NCBI GenBank assembly: GCA_963169195.1
Contig: CAUJDN010000014.1
Span: forward strand, 1 to 64,000
Length of the DNA stretch: 64,000 nucleotides
DNA from: Acidobacteriota bacterium
GTDB taxonomy: Bacteria; Acidobacteriota; Vicinamibacteria; Vicinamibacterales; UBA2999
Direction of reading: 5' to 3'
Part shown: positions 52,352-61,693 of the stretch, piece by piece
Position numbering within the stretch: position 1 is the stretch's first letter
How the letters are laid out: each line of letters starts with the position of its first letter
Made by a program: the position numbers and the translations under genes
Notes under the pieces: model-generated
Database searches by the model: none
What the model was told of the DNA's origin: nothing
Seen by the model: only the letters and a program-made list of their open reading frames with translations

Positions 52352-53737
52352 ATGAGACGTTTCTGGCAACTTGCACTCGAAAGCCTCCGCGGCTCGCCAC
52401 GCGACTTCACCGTCGGGCACGTCGGGCAGGCCGTCGTCCTCCTGGCCATCCCCATGGTCATCGAGATGGGAATGGAGTCGCTGTTCGCCGTCGTGGACGT
52501 GTTCTTCGTGTCGCGGCTCGGCGCCGATCCGGTCGCCATGGTCGGTCTCACCGAGTCGATCCTCACCATCGTCTACACGGTGGCCATGGGGCTTGGCATC
52601 GGGGCGACGGCCATCGTGGCGCGCCGCATCGGCGAGAAGGACGACGCGGGCGCGGCCGAGGCCGCGGTGCAGGCCATCGGGCTGGGGCTGGCGATCTCGA
52701 TGGCGATCGGCGTCGCGGGCGGGCACTACGCCGCGGAGCTGGTGACGCTGATGGGCGCGACGCCGGGCATGCTCGAATCGTCCGTCGGCTACGCGCGGGT
52801 GATGCTGGCGGGCAACGCGACCGTGACGCTCCTCTTCCTCACCAACGCGATCTTCCGCGGCGCCGGCGACGCGGCGCTGGCCATGCGGATGCTGATGGTG
52901 TCCAACGGACTCAACATCGTCCTCGACCCGTGCCTCATCTTCGGGTGGGGGCCGTTCCCGGAGATGGGCATCACGGGCGCGGCGGTGGCGACGAACATCG
53001 GGCGTGGCGCGGCAGTGGCCGTGCAGCTGTGGGTGCTGATGTCGGGACGGAGCCGCGTGCGGATTGCGCGGCGGCACTGGGCCGTCGTGCCCGGCGTCAT
53101 GTGGACGGTCTGCCGGTTGAGCGGGGTGGGGTTCCTGCAGATCCTCATCGACACGTCCAGCTGGATTGGGCTCGTGCGCGTCATCTCGAGCTTCGGGGCC
53201 GAGGCGATGGCGGGCTATACGATCGGCATCCGCACGGTGCTCTTCGCCATCCTGCCGGCGTGGGGCCTCAGCAACGCGGCGGCGACGATGGTGGGGCAGG
53301 CGCTGGGAGCGGGGAAGCCGGAGCGGGCAGAGGAAGCGGTGTGGACCGCGGGCCGCTACAACGCGGTGTTCCTCGGATTGCTCGGCGTGGCGTTCTTCGT
53401 CTGGGCAACGGAGATCGTCGCGGTGTTCACCAGCGACGGCCCCGTGGCAGGGCATGCGGTGGACTGCCTGCAGATCGTGAGCGCGGGCTTCCTGCTGTTC
53501 GCCTACGGCCTGGTGCTGACGCAGGCGTTCAACGGCGCGGGCGACACGTGGACGCCGACGTGGATCAATCTCGGGTGCTTCTGGGTGTGGCAGGTCCCGC
53601 TGGCGTGGTGGCTCGCGATCGACCGTGGCCTCGGCCCGCGCGGCGTATACCTGGCGATCACGATTGCGTTCTCGACGCTGGCGGTGATCAGTGCGATCAT
53701 CTTCCGGCGGGGATGGTGGAAGACACGGAGGGTGTGA
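52352..53737 (+). CDS. MATE family efflux transporter
   Basis: A 461-aa, twelve-TM exporter of drugs or toxic cations. It opens with FTVGHVGQAVVLLAIPMVIEMGMESLFAVVDVFFVSRLGADPVAMVGLTES, the first MATE domain. The two-fold repeat begins again near residue 245 (VCRLSGVGFLQILIDTSSWIGLVRVISSFGAEAMAGYTIGIR). GAGDAALAMR and NGAGDTWTPTW are conserved loop motifs of the two halves. It is of the NorM/DinF-like bacterial type. ATG 52352 gives the normal length. It is followed by a tRNA gene. Confidence 0.94.
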   Translation: MRRFWQLALESLRGSPRDFTVGHVGQAVVLLAIPMVIEMGMESLFAVVDVFFVSRLGADPVAMVGLTESILTIVYTVAMGLGIGATAIVARRIGEKDDAGAAEAAVQAIGLGLAISMAIGVAGGHYAAELVTLMGATPGMLESSVGYARVMLAGNATVTLLFLTNAIFRGAGDAALAMRMLMVSNGLNIVLDPCLIFGWGPFPEMGITGAAVATNIGRGAAVAVQLWVLMSGRSRVRIARRHWAVVPGVMWTVCRLSGVGFLQILIDTSSWIGLVRVISSFGAEAMAGYTIGIRTVLFAILPAWGLSNAAATMVGQALGAGKPERAEEAVWTAGRYNAVFLGLLGVAFFVWATEIVAVFTSDGPVAGHAVDCLQIVSAGFLLFAYGLVLTQAFNGAGDTWTPTWINLGCFWVWQVPLAWWLAIDRGLGPRGVYLAITIAFSTLAVISAIIFRRGWWKTRRV

Positions 53738-53806
53738 GGGACTGGGCGGCCTGCGGCCGCACGCCATCCTTCGGATGGTGGGCCGGAGACGGGCTCCGCG
53801 ATTTGT

Positions 53807-53895
53807 GGCCGGGTGGCGGAACTGGCAGACGCAGCGGACTTAAAATTCGCTGACCCGAAAGGGTCGTCCGGGTTCGATCCCCGGCCCGGCCACCA
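53807..53895 (+). tRNA. tRNA-Leu (UAA)
   Basis: An 89-base class II tRNA with encoded CCA. The acceptor GGCCGGG pairs with CCCGGCC (53885-53891) and the discriminator is A. The anticodon loop is CTTAAAA with anticodon TAA in a GCGGA/TTCGC stem. The long variable arm is GACCCGAAAGGGTC, and the T-arm is CCGGG TTCGATC CCCGG. The extended variable arm plus UAA identify leucine. Confidence 0.95.
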
Positions 53896-53956
53896 ACAGA
53901 CGGCCGCCTGGCTCAGGCACGCGCAGCCTTGCGGGAGTCGTGCACCATGGCAGCGA

Positions 53957-54333
53957 TCAGGCCGATGGGACCGCCACGCGACGGGGCTTGCCCTCGTGCA
54001 CCGCCACGAGCGAGTCGCGCCGGTTCGGTGAGACGGCTGCGGGCATGAAGGCCAGGCCTTCGAAGCCCTTGTTCCGCGCGCGTCCGGGACGGGGCAGGCG
54101 GCCGATGAGGCGCGCCGCTCGTCCATCGCCAGGCCTTCGATGTCGCCCAGCGCCCGGTGAATCGCCCGTCCCGCCCACAGCGCGCATCGCCCACGCCGCA
54201 CCCGGTAGATGCCCGCGTCGTCTTCGGCCAGGTACATCTCGCCGGGCCTGGCCGCCACGGCGCTCGCGCCGGGGAGGGGCAGCGCGACAGTGCGGCCCTG
54301 ATGGAGGGTGACCCAGGGGGCGGGACCGTGCAT
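53957..54333 (-). pseudogene. Frameshifted phytase-like/SdiA-regulated beta-propeller fragment
   Basis: One minus frame reads GEMYLAEDDAGIYRVRRGRC then LGDIEGLAMDE. After a shift near 54115 a second frame continues ARLIGRLPRPG and RNKGFEGLAFMPAAV, then DSLVAVHEGKPRRVAV. Paired EGLA blades with NKGFEGLAF are typical of esterase-like phytase and SdiA-regulated propellers. Only ~125 residues remain, without signal peptide or full propeller. It is probably a decayed fragment. Confidence 0.5.
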
Positions 54334-54475
54334 GCCGGCCCGAGGCTAGCACACGGGTGCCGTCGTCGTGAACAGAACCAGGCGCGGCAAGCCTCTGGAG
54401 GGCGGCCTCAGACGGCCGTTCGTGAGGCTGTCATACGACCTGCCGAGGTGAGTGTGGCCCCGAACACCCTGCGAC

Positions 54476-56959
54476 TCACGGTGCGCAGGTCGTACGGACG
54501 TCCTCGAGACGCCCCAGTTCTTCATCGAGGCGCACCCGCACGGCAGGCCCCTTCGTCTCACCGGTGAGCGGCTCGATGACGCGGCGAGCGGCGCGGAACG
54601 AGGCACACGCCTCGGTCCTCCGGCTGGCGGCGAGTTCCAGCAAGCCTCTGTCCGTCAGGGCCGCGGCGTACTCGACGGCGTGCTGGTCGTCGATGCCCGA
54701 GAGACGCTCGGAGATGCCGACGGCCCGGCGCGCGAGCGGCATCGCGTCCTCGAACTGCTTCAAGTCCCCGTAGACCCGCGCCAGGCGTATCAAGACGTAC
54801 GCAAGTCGCCCCTGCGACTGGACGTCCTGCGGGTCGTCGGCCACAAGCGCTTCACGGAGCGCGAGGCTTCGGGCATACCCGTCGGCGGCGCGCTCGAGGG
54901 CGCCGGTCTTCCACGCGGCGAAGGCCAGGTTGCTCAGATCGATGGCCACGTCGAAGCGGGCCACCCGGTCGTCCGGCCGCGCGCGCAGGCGCTCCTGGTC
55001 GAGTGCCAGCGCACGCTGGTGCTGCACGAGGGCCGCGGCGTACTCGCCGCGCAATTCGTACGTCGAGCCGAGGTACTTCGCCACCAGGGCAACGGACCGC
55101 ATGGCGGCGGGGTCGCCAGGCTGGTCCGCGAGGATCCGTTCGAACGCGGCCGACGCTCGCGTCCAGGCGTCGATGCGCTCGCGGTTCGGCAGCAGCTGCG
55201 CCTGGAAGAAATAGGAGGTGGCCAGGAGGCGTCGCGCGCGCGAGTCGTCGTCACGCGCCACGAGCGACTCGGCAATCCGCGTCACTGCCTCGACGCGCGC
55301 CCGCTGCTCGTCCAGCCGCCCGTCGGCCTGCGCGAGGCCCGCGAGCGCGACTTGCACGTCGCCGAGCCAGTATGCGGCGTCCGGCGCGGCACCGGGCTCG
55401 GCGGCGAGCGGCTCGAGAATGGCCACGGCCTTGAGGAAACTGTCCCGGGCACCCGCGCGGTCGCCCAGGTTGGCCACCGACGGCGCACCCTGGACCGTGC
55501 CCAGGCGGAAGTACGCACGGGCCATCTCGAGGCGGAACGCCGGATCGCCGGCCGGATCCTGGCGCAGGCGCTCGAGGTACGACAACGCCTCGGCAACAAT
55601 GCGCTGGCGGACCGGCGTCGAGCCCGGCAGCTTCGCGACCGCATCGTGAATGTCGAAGATCACGGCAGTCGCCAGCTGTCGGGCGTCGGCGAAGCGCGAC
55701 TCGGCGCGTGCGCGCTCGCGCTCGGCGACGCGCGTCTGCCGCAGCGACACCCCAAGGGCCGCCAGGGTGGCGAGGACGGAAATCGCCGCGGCCGCGAACA
55801 CCGCACGGTGGCGGCGCACCAGGTGCGAGGCGATGTACCCGAACGACGGCTCGCGGGCAATCACGGGCGTGCCGGCCAGCACGCGGCCCAGATCCGCGGC
55901 CATTTCCTGGGCGGACGCATAACGCTCGGCCGGATCGACGCGGAGGGCCTTCAGCACGACGGCGTCGAGGTCGCCTCGCAGCCGCGAGAGGGCGTAGGGC
56001 GGCTGGGCCTCCGCCTGCGCACCGGTCACCTCACTCGGCCGGCGCCGTGGCGTGTGCAGCACCTCGTTCAGGCTCTCGTCGAGCGGGCGGCCCGCGGTTT
56101 CGTACGGGCGCACACCGGTCAGCAGTTCGTGAAGCAGGACGCCCAGCGCGTAGAGGTCGCTGGCCGTGGTGACCGGCATGCCGCGCAGCTGCTCGGGGCT
56201 CGCGTAGTTCGGTGTCAGGGCGCGTAAGGGGTGCCCGACCGTCACGTCGGCGGCCGCTCCGGGTGCGTCGAGCAGTCTCGCCACGCCGAAGTCCAGCATC
56301 TTCGGCGCGCCGGCAGACGTCACGAGGATGTTGGCGGGCTTCAAATCGCGATGGACGACGCTGTGCCGGTGCGCGTACTGGACGGCGCCGCAGACGAGCT
56401 GGAACATTCGCAGCCGATCGTCCAGCCCCAGTCGGCGCTGCGCGCAATAGCGCGTGAGCGGCACGCCGTCCACGTATTCCATCACGAGGTAGGCGGGCCC
56501 GCCGTCGGCCCACCCGCCGTCGAGGAACGTGACGATGTGCGGGTGGTTGAGGGCGGCGAGGATCCGCCGCTCGGACCGGAAGCGGCGCAGCGCGTCCTCG
56601 CTGCTTACCGGGAGATCGACGAGCTTGACGGCGACGCGCTGTGTGAAGTCGCCGTCTTCCCGCACGGCGAGGTACACCGAGCCCATGCCGCCCTCGCCGA
56701 TCTTCTCGAGCAGCCGGAAGCCGCCGATGGTCTGGCCCACCGGGTCGCTGGCCGGCCCGTCCGCGCGCGGGACATCCGCCGGCGGCGCGAGAAAGTCGTC
56801 CCCGGCGGACTCGCTCGACGTCAGCAGCGACTCGACCTGCTGCCGGACCTGAGTGCGCCCGGCGCAGAGCCGGTCGAGCAGCGCCGGCCGGTCCTCGGGC
56901 CGCGCGTCGGCCGCCGCCGCGAAGACGGCCTGAACGTCGTGCCAGAACTGGGCGTCCAC
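54476..56959 (-). CDS. Serine/threonine protein kinase with TPR sensor domain
   Basis: An 827-aa membrane kinase. An N-terminal ~75-residue acidic segment precedes the kinase domain (80-350): glycine loop IGEGGMGSVYLA (~88-99), Lys112 in VAVKL, HRDLKPAN (203-210) and DFG (223-225). All catalytic residues are present. One TM helix (~385-405, AVFAAAAISVLATLAALGV) leads to an extracytoplasmic region of tetratricopeptide-like helices to the end. It lies 81 bases after an ECF sigma gene. This pair is a typical acidobacterial signalling unit; the signal is unknown. Confidence 0.94.
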   Translation of the reverse strand: MDAQFWHDVQAVFAAAADARPEDRPALLDRLCAGRTQVRQQVESLLTSSESAGDDFLAPPADVPRADGPASDPVGQTIGGFRLLEKIGEGGMGSVYLAVREDGDFTQRVAVKLVDLPVSSEDALRRFRSERRILAALNHPHIVTFLDGGWADGGPAYLVMEYVDGVPLTRYCAQRRLGLDDRLRMFQLVCGAVQYAHRHSVVHRDLKPANILVTSAGAPKMLDFGVARLLDAPGAAADVTVGHPLRALTPNYASPEQLRGMPVTTASDLYALGVLLHELLTGVRPYETAGRPLDESLNEVLHTPRRRPSEVTGAQAEAQPPYALSRLRGDLDAVVLKALRVDPAERYASAQEMAADLGRVLAGTPVIAREPSFGYIASHLVRRHRAVFAAAAISVLATLAALGVSLRQTRVAERERARAESRFADARQLATAVIFDIHDAVAKLPGSTPVRQRIVAEALSYLERLRQDPAGDPAFRLEMARAYFRLGTVQGAPSVANLGDRAGARDSFLKAVAILEPLAAEPGAAPDAAYWLGDVQVALAGLAQADGRLDEQRARVEAVTRIAESLVARDDDSRARRLLATSYFFQAQLLPNRERIDAWTRASAAFERILADQPGDPAAMRSVALVAKYLGSTYELRGEYAAALVQHQRALALDQERLRARPDDRVARFDVAIDLSNLAFAAWKTGALERAADGYARSLALREALVADDPQDVQSQGRLAYVLIRLARVYGDLKQFEDAMPLARRAVGISERLSGIDDQHAVEYAAALTDRGLLELAASRRTEACASFRAARRVIEPLTGETKGPAVRVRLDEELGRLEDVRTTCAP

Positions 56960-57040
56960 GGTGGGGCATGTTACCGCCAGATCCCCCGATGAGCCCGGAT
57001 GACCGCAGCCTGCGCCAGGTTCAGCAGGAGGATGTGCGTG

Positions 57041-57634
57041 TCAGAGCGAGGACCCGGAATCCGGCTGGTCGCCTCCGAGGGCGCGGTACAGCCACGCCCG
57101 CCCGAAGGCCCAGTGGCGCTTGACGGTCACTGGCGCGACGTCCAGCAACGCCGCGCACTCATCCACCGTCAGGCCGCCGAAGTAGCGGAGCTCGACGACG
57201 CGCGCGGGCTGGGGGGCCACGGCCGAGAGCTGATCCAGGGCCTCGTCGAGGGCCAGCAGGTCCAGTCGCGGGTCGATGCCTGCCTCCGCCGCCTCGTCGA
57301 GATCGACGCGGCGGCCGCCGCCGATCCGCTTCGCCGCGCGGCGCCGGCGCGCGTGGTCGACCAGGACGCGCCGCATGACCTGTGCGGCGGCGCCGAAGAA
57401 GTGCACCCGGTTGTGGAAGTCGGCCGCGCGAAGGCCGGCCAGCCGCAGGTAGGCCTCGTTGACGAGCGCGGTCGGCTGGAGCGTGTGGTCGGAGCGCTCG
57501 CCCCGGAGGTAATGGCTCGCGAGCTTGTGCAGTTCCGTGTAAACGACCGGCATCAGCTCGGAGAGCGCCTCCGCATCACCGCTGTGCCAGCGTGCCAGAA
57601 GCCGTGTGACGTCGTCCATGCGCTGGACGTTCAT
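57041..57634 (-). CDS. RNA polymerase ECF-type sigma factor
   Basis: A 197-aa sigma factor. Region 2 contains LHKLASHYLRGERSDHTLQPTALVNEAYLRL and HFFGAAAQVMRRVLVDHARRRRA, the hallmark of the ECF group that accompanies TPR kinases. Region 4 ends RVVELRYFGGLTVDECAALLDVAPVTVKRHWAFGRAWLYRAL with the HTH. ATG 57634 is chosen, with 57619 as alternative. It is upstream of the kinase, on the same strand and probably in its operon. No anti-sigma gene is present, so control by kinase phosphorylation is plausible. Confidence 0.94.
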   Translation of the reverse strand: MNVQRMDDVTRLLARWHSGDAEALSELMPVVYTELHKLASHYLRGERSDHTLQPTALVNEAYLRLAGLRAADFHNRVHFFGAAAQVMRRVLVDHARRRRAAKRIGGGRRVDLDEAAEAGIDPRLDLLALDEALDQLSAVAPQPARVVELRYFGGLTVDECAALLDVAPVTVKRHWAFGRAWLYRALGGDQPDSGSSL

Positions 57635-57717
57635 CGTATCGCGTCCGGCCACCGGGGGGCATGCCGGCACCGTGGCCCGGTCCTCACCGGGCACCGGGGC
57701 GTCGACGGTGGCCGGCG

Positions 57718-58572
57718 ATGACCACGCCCGGTGTCCTGCACGCCCTCGAGTACGGCGGATTCCGCTACGCCTGCCACGTGCGGGCCCATCCCTCACCCGC
57801 CCGGCCGGTACTCTTCATCGGCGGCGCATTTCAGTCGATGGCCTCCTGGCGCCGGTTCGCGGATCATTTCGCGCCCCATCGAACGGTCGTCCTGTGCGAC
57901 CTGCCGGGGTCGGGTGATGCCGACATCCTGCCGTCGCGCTTCGGGCTCGACTTCCTCGCCGCCTCGGTGTCTCACATGATCGACCGGTTGCGCCTCCATC
58001 GCGTCGACGTGGTCTCGGCGTCGTACGGCAGCCCGGTCGCCTATTGCTTCGCGCAACGCTTCGCCGGGCGGGTGGGCCGGCTCGTGCTCGCCGGTGTCAT
58101 GCCGTCGATTCCCCCTGACCGGCGTGGATCCACGATCGCGACCCTGGACGCGCTCACCGCCGGGCGCACCGCGGAGTTCGTGCGGCTGGTACTCGACGGG
58201 CTGCTCTGCACGGACAGGGCTCGTCACGTGGAGCGCCGCGCCGTGGTACGGCGCCTGCTGAAGGCACAGCTCGAGCGCATGTCCTCCCGTGATCGGCTGC
58301 GATACGTTCACAACACGACGCGGCTGCTCGAGCACGAGCCACTCGACCTGTCCCGTGGGCCCGACGTGCCCGCGCTCGTCTTCACGGGCGAGCACGACGT
58401 GTACACGACGCCGAGCGACTGCCACACGGTCGCGTCGGCGTTCACGGAGGCGACGTTCACGACCGTTCCGATGGCGGATCACCTGTTCCACCTCGAGCAG
58501 TTCGACGCGACGCTCGGCTTGCTCGACCGGTTTCTCGGCCCGCCCGATTCGCGGACCACGCCCGATCGATGA
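57718..58572 (+). CDS. Alpha/beta hydrolase
   Basis: A 284-aa alpha/beta-hydrolase fold protein. VLFIGGAFQSMASWRRFA forms the oxyanion region, and the nucleophile elbow reads VVSASYGSPVAYCFA (S-x-S-Y-G in place of the usual G-x-S-x-G). The acid is Asp in VFTGEHDVYT, and His is in MADHLFHLE. It resembles hydrolases of fatty-acid or acyl-transfer pathways. It is divergent from the ECF sigma gene by 83 bases. The region 58573-58823 after it holds no recognisable gene. Confidence 0.88.
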   Translation: MTTPGVLHALEYGGFRYACHVRAHPSPARPVLFIGGAFQSMASWRRFADHFAPHRTVVLCDLPGSGDADILPSRFGLDFLAASVSHMIDRLRLHRVDVVSASYGSPVAYCFAQRFAGRVGRLVLAGVMPSIPPDRRGSTIATLDALTAGRTAEFVRLVLDGLLCTDRARHVERRAVVRRLLKAQLERMSSRDRLRYVHNTTRLLEHEPLDLSRGPDVPALVFTGEHDVYTTPSDCHTVASAFTEATFTTVPMADHLFHLEQFDATLGLLDRFLGPPDSRTTPDR

Positions 58573-58823
58573 TCCCCGCAGGAGAAGCCCTCTCAGCGGC
58601 GCCGTGCGCGCCCTGATCCTGTCGTCGCCCCACACCATGGGGAGGCACGACAGCAACGCCGGCGCGAAGCGGACCTTCAGCACGCGACGACGCGGAGCGG
58701 CGCCTGCGCGTCGGCCCGCGTGGCGGCAGGGGCCAGCATCACCAGCGAGACGGCCGAGGGCTGGCTGTGCCCGGAAACCCGGTCACGCCGCCGACGAACG
58801 GGACGAGCCGGACCGAAGCCGGC

Positions 58824-60089
58824 TCACGGCAGGACGGCCGCCTGCACGGTCTGCAGCTTCAGCGCGCGCTCGATGGCCTTCATCGCGGCGCGCTCCTCGG
58901 GCGCGACCAGCGTGACGGCCGTCCCCGAGGCGGAGGCGCGGCCCGTGCGCCCCACGCGATGCACGTAGGCGTCTACCGTCGCGGGCGGCTCGAAGTTGAT
59001 GACGTGACCGATGCCGTCCACGTCCAGGCCGCGCGCCGCGATGTCGGTGGCGACGAGCACCCGCACGTGGCCAGCCTTGAAGCCCTGGACGGCCGCGTGC
59101 CGCTGGCTCTGCGATCGGCTGGCGTGCAGTGGGGCGCAACGATGGCCGCGCGCGGCCAGGGTCTGCACCAGGCGATCGGCGCGGTGCCTGGTCCGGACGA
59201 ACACCAGCGCGTGCTGTGGCGTCTTCGCCAGGAAGCTGTCCAGCCAGCCCGCCTTCGCGTCCGTTGGCAGCTGATGGCTGACGTGCGTGATGGAACTGGC
59301 CAGTCCGCCGCTCCGGCCGACCTGCATCATCTTCGGCGCGCGCATGATCTCCTTCGCCGCCTTCATCACGTCGTGCGAGGTGGTGGCGGAGAAGAGGAGC
59401 GTCTGGCGCTCCGCGGGCAGCGTCCCGACGATGCGGCGGACGTCGGGCCAGAAGCCCATGTCCACCATGCGGTCGGCCTCGTCCAGCACGAGCACGCTCA
59501 GCTGATCGAATCTCGCCACCCCGTTGGTGAGGTGATCCAGCAGCCGGCCCGGCGTCGCCACGACGATGTCCACGCCGGCGCGGAGCGCACGCGCCTGGGC
59601 GCCCATGCTCATGCCGCCGCACACCGTCACACCCGAGAGCCGCGCGTACTTCACCAGCGTCCGCACGTCGTCCTCGATCTGGAGAGCGAGCTCACGCGTG
59701 GGGGCGAGGACGAGCACGCGATGGCCACGGCGGGCGACGGGCGCGGCCAGCAGGCGCTGCAGCGTCGGCAGCAGGAAGGCCACCGTCTTGCCGGTGCCCG
59801 TCTGCGCGCAGGCAATCAGGTCCTCGCCGGCGGCGACGGTGGGGAAGACCGCGCTCTGCACGGGCGTGGTCTGGGTGAAGCCGAGGTCGGCGACGGCACG
59901 CGAGAGGCGCGCGTCCAGCCCCAGTGTCGCGAAGTCCACCGGCGAGGCGTCGAAGGGCGCCGATTCGAAGACCGGCGGAGGGGGCACCTGCGGGCGCGTG
60001 AAGCTCTTGTGCGAGCGAAACGACGGACGGCCACCGCGTCGCGGGGCCTCGGGCCGCCGCGAACGGCGAAACGGGTTGGCTGGGTTCAA
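58824..60089 (-). CDS. DEAD-box RNA helicase (RhlE-like)
   Basis: A 421-aa ATP-dependent RNA helicase. It has the Q motif FATLGLDARLSRAVADLGFTQTTPVQ, Walker A AQTGTGKT (95-102), PTRELALQI, DEAD in VLVLDEADRMVDMGF, SAT in LFSATTS, and VATDIAARGLDVDG plus HRVGRTGRA in the second RecA domain. The N-terminal 50 residues are Arg/Pro-rich, for RNA binding. No ATG is available at the natural beginning; TTG 60089 is used. The upstream region has a long leader that could mediate cold-type control (inference). Confidence 0.94.
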   Translation of the reverse strand: MNPANPFRRSRRPEAPRRGGRPSFRSHKSFTRPQVPPPPVFESAPFDASPVDFATLGLDARLSRAVADLGFTQTTPVQSAVFPTVAAGEDLIACAQTGTGKTVAFLLPTLQRLLAAPVARRGHRVLVLAPTRELALQIEDDVRTLVKYARLSGVTVCGGMSMGAQARALRAGVDIVVATPGRLLDHLTNGVARFDQLSVLVLDEADRMVDMGFWPDVRRIVGTLPAERQTLLFSATTSHDVMKAAKEIMRAPKMMQVGRSGGLASSITHVSHQLPTDAKAGWLDSFLAKTPQHALVFVRTRHRADRLVQTLAARGHRCAPLHASRSQSQRHAAVQGFKAGHVRVLVATDIAARGLDVDGIGHVINFEPPATVDAYVHRVGRTGRASASGTAVTLVAPEERAAMKAIERALKLQTVQAAVLP

Positions 60090-60248
60090 GCTGAGTGGGC
60101 TGGAGCGTGAAGGACGCTCTTACTGAGGGAAATTCAACGGCCGGGAAATCGGCAACGGCAAACTTCTATTCCTGCGCTCGAGTCTCCTGATGATGGGCAC
60201 CATTATGACACGACGGCGCGCCATTCCCAAGCCCGGATGGTGCGAAGG

Positions 60249-60308
60249 GTGAGAAGTGAGGGTGACAGGCTGCGGGAACCGGTCCCAGTTGCTCACCTCA
60301 CTTCTCAC
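60249..60308 (-). terminator. Long hairpin after the DUF4397 gene
   Basis: Arms 60249-60265 and 60293-60308 pair over 16 bases with a single-base bulge, and the loop contains a further inner GGGA/TCCC element. It lies 25 bases beyond the stop of the leftward DUF4397 gene and upstream of the helicase. No T tract is present. It is probably a terminator or transcript-stabilising structure. Confidence 0.55.
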
Positions 60309-60333
60309 TTCAGGTCGCGCCTGAGACGCCCTG

Positions 60334-60999
60334 CTAGCGTACCGCCTGCAGGATGAAGTCGAACGTTCCGCCAGCCACCGAGCCGATGGCGTAGACGAAG
60401 TACCGCGTGCCCGACGCGAAGGTGAGCGACGTCTCCGGCGTGATGGGCGTCCCTGCAAAGGGCACCTGCAGCTGGAGGGGGATGGTCGTCGCCGGCACCT
60501 CGAGATCGCCGAAGTAGGGGTTGGTGAGCGCCAGCTTGGGAACGCCGCCGGCCGTCAGCTGCACGGCGGGGGCGTCGGCGGCGTGGCGCACGCTCACGCG
60601 GGCCCAGCCGGCCTGGACCGCGGAGTTGTCGTTCTGGTACACGGTCGCGGTCGGCGCCGCGCTCGCATCGAGATGCGCCAGGATGCTCAGCTCGAGATTG
60701 TCCGGGATGGCGGCGCCCAGCACCTCGATGACCGGCGTGTCCGTCTGGGGGTTCGCGCCCTGCACGTAGATGCGGATGTCGAACGAGCCCGGGCCGGCCT
60801 GCACGTCCACGATCTGTTTCGGCTCGAAGCCGGGAATGGTGGGCGTCGACGAAATCGGGGCGCCAGCCAGGTTGGCATAGACGTCCACGGTGACGCCAGG
60901 AATACCGTGAATGATGAAGATGCGGGATGCCGCTTCGGCCGAGCCGGCCGAGGCCAGGGCCATCACCACGAGGAACGCCAGGGACCGCAGAGCACGCAT
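60334..60999 (-). CDS. Exported DUF4397 domain protein
   Basis: A 221-aa secreted protein. The signal peptide RSLAFLVVMALASAGSAEA is followed by two immunoglobulin-like DUF4397 repeats: SRIFIIHGIPGVTVDVYANL and ARVSVRHAADAPAVQLTAGG, matching the family's V-x-H-A-x-P-x-A-x-x-V-D-V pattern. The second repeat has lost some of the consensus. It is probably an adhesion or surface protein. Its gene is followed by a hairpin. Confidence 0.88.
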   Translation of the reverse strand: MRALRSLAFLVVMALASAGSAEAASRIFIIHGIPGVTVDVYANLAGAPISSTPTIPGFEPKQIVDVQAGPGSFDIRIYVQGANPQTDTPVIEVLGAAIPDNLELSILAHLDASAAPTATVYQNDNSAVQAGWARVSVRHAADAPAVQLTAGGVPKLALTNPYFGDLEVPATTIPLQLQVPFAGTPITPETSLTFASGTRYFVYAIGSVAGGTFDFILQAVR

Positions 61000-61066
61000 G
61001 GAAACACCTCCGGTAGCAACGGTGACAACAGGACGTCGCTGCGGAGTCGCAGCGATTCAACTGCTC

Positions 61067-61693
61067 CTAATGACGCGCGATCAGCGCGCGGCGTTGCGCC
61101 GGAGGCAGCAGGACGAGGCCGAGGAGGTAGAGCGCGATGGCCAGGAACGCGAGATAGCCGGAGGCCCGGGGCTCGATCGGCTGCGAGACCGACCCCAGGG
61201 TGACACCCTCGAAGAGCAGCTGCAGCGCGCGGGCCACGGCGCCGTCGGCGGGGCCTGACAGCGCGGCGAGGACGATGAACTTGAGGGTGAAGGCGGCCAG
61301 CAGGGTGACGGCCCAGACGCGGAGGAAGCGTGGCCGATCCAGCGCGCCGGCCATCAGCTGCAGGATCGCAACGAGAAAGAACAGGCTCATCCCCATCGAC
61401 GGCAGGCCGGCGGCGGGCGTGAGCAGCGACAGCACCTGGGCCGTGGCGGCAAACGTCGCCACGAGCGCCACGACGCCGTTGAGGTTGGCCACCGCGGTGC
61501 GGTCGCTGTGCACGAGGCGCATCGGATCGAGCACGCCGCTCTGCACGAGGCCCCCCAGGACGAGACTGGCGAGGACCAGCGAAAACAGCGCGGGCGGTGC
61601 GATGGCGACCTGCCCGCCCAGCCGGAGTCCGCCCACCAGCACGACGGTCAGGAACGTCAGGGGCAGCGTGATGGACTCGCGAACGGGCGTCAC
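61067..61693 (-). CDS. Polytopic membrane protein, unknown function
   Basis: A 208-aa protein with six likely TM helices, including ITLPLTFLTVVLVGGL, LFSLVLASLVLGGLV, VVALVATFAATAQVLSLL, MGMSLFFLVAILQLM, VWAVTLLAAFTLKFIVLAAL and YLAFLAIALYLLGLVLLP. Conserved charged residues are few. The GTG start overlaps the stop of the TPR-like gene (GTGA), so the two are coupled and likely act together. No family is recognised. Confidence 0.75.
   Translation of the reverse strand: MTPVRESITLPLTFLTVVLVGGLRLGGQVAIAPPALFSLVLASLVLGGLVQSGVLDPMRLVHSDRTAVANLNGVVALVATFAATAQVLSLLTPAAGLPSMGMSLFFLVAILQLMAGALDRPRFLRVWAVTLLAAFTLKFIVLAALSGPADGAVARALQLLFEGVTLGSVSQPIEPRASGYLAFLAIALYLLGLVLLPPAQRRALIARH

Noticed and set aside
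57793..58683. A leftward gene opposite the alpha/beta hydrolase
   Set aside because: No motif, Arg/Glu/His-rich shadow of the hydrolase; the plus-strand frame has clear fold motifs.
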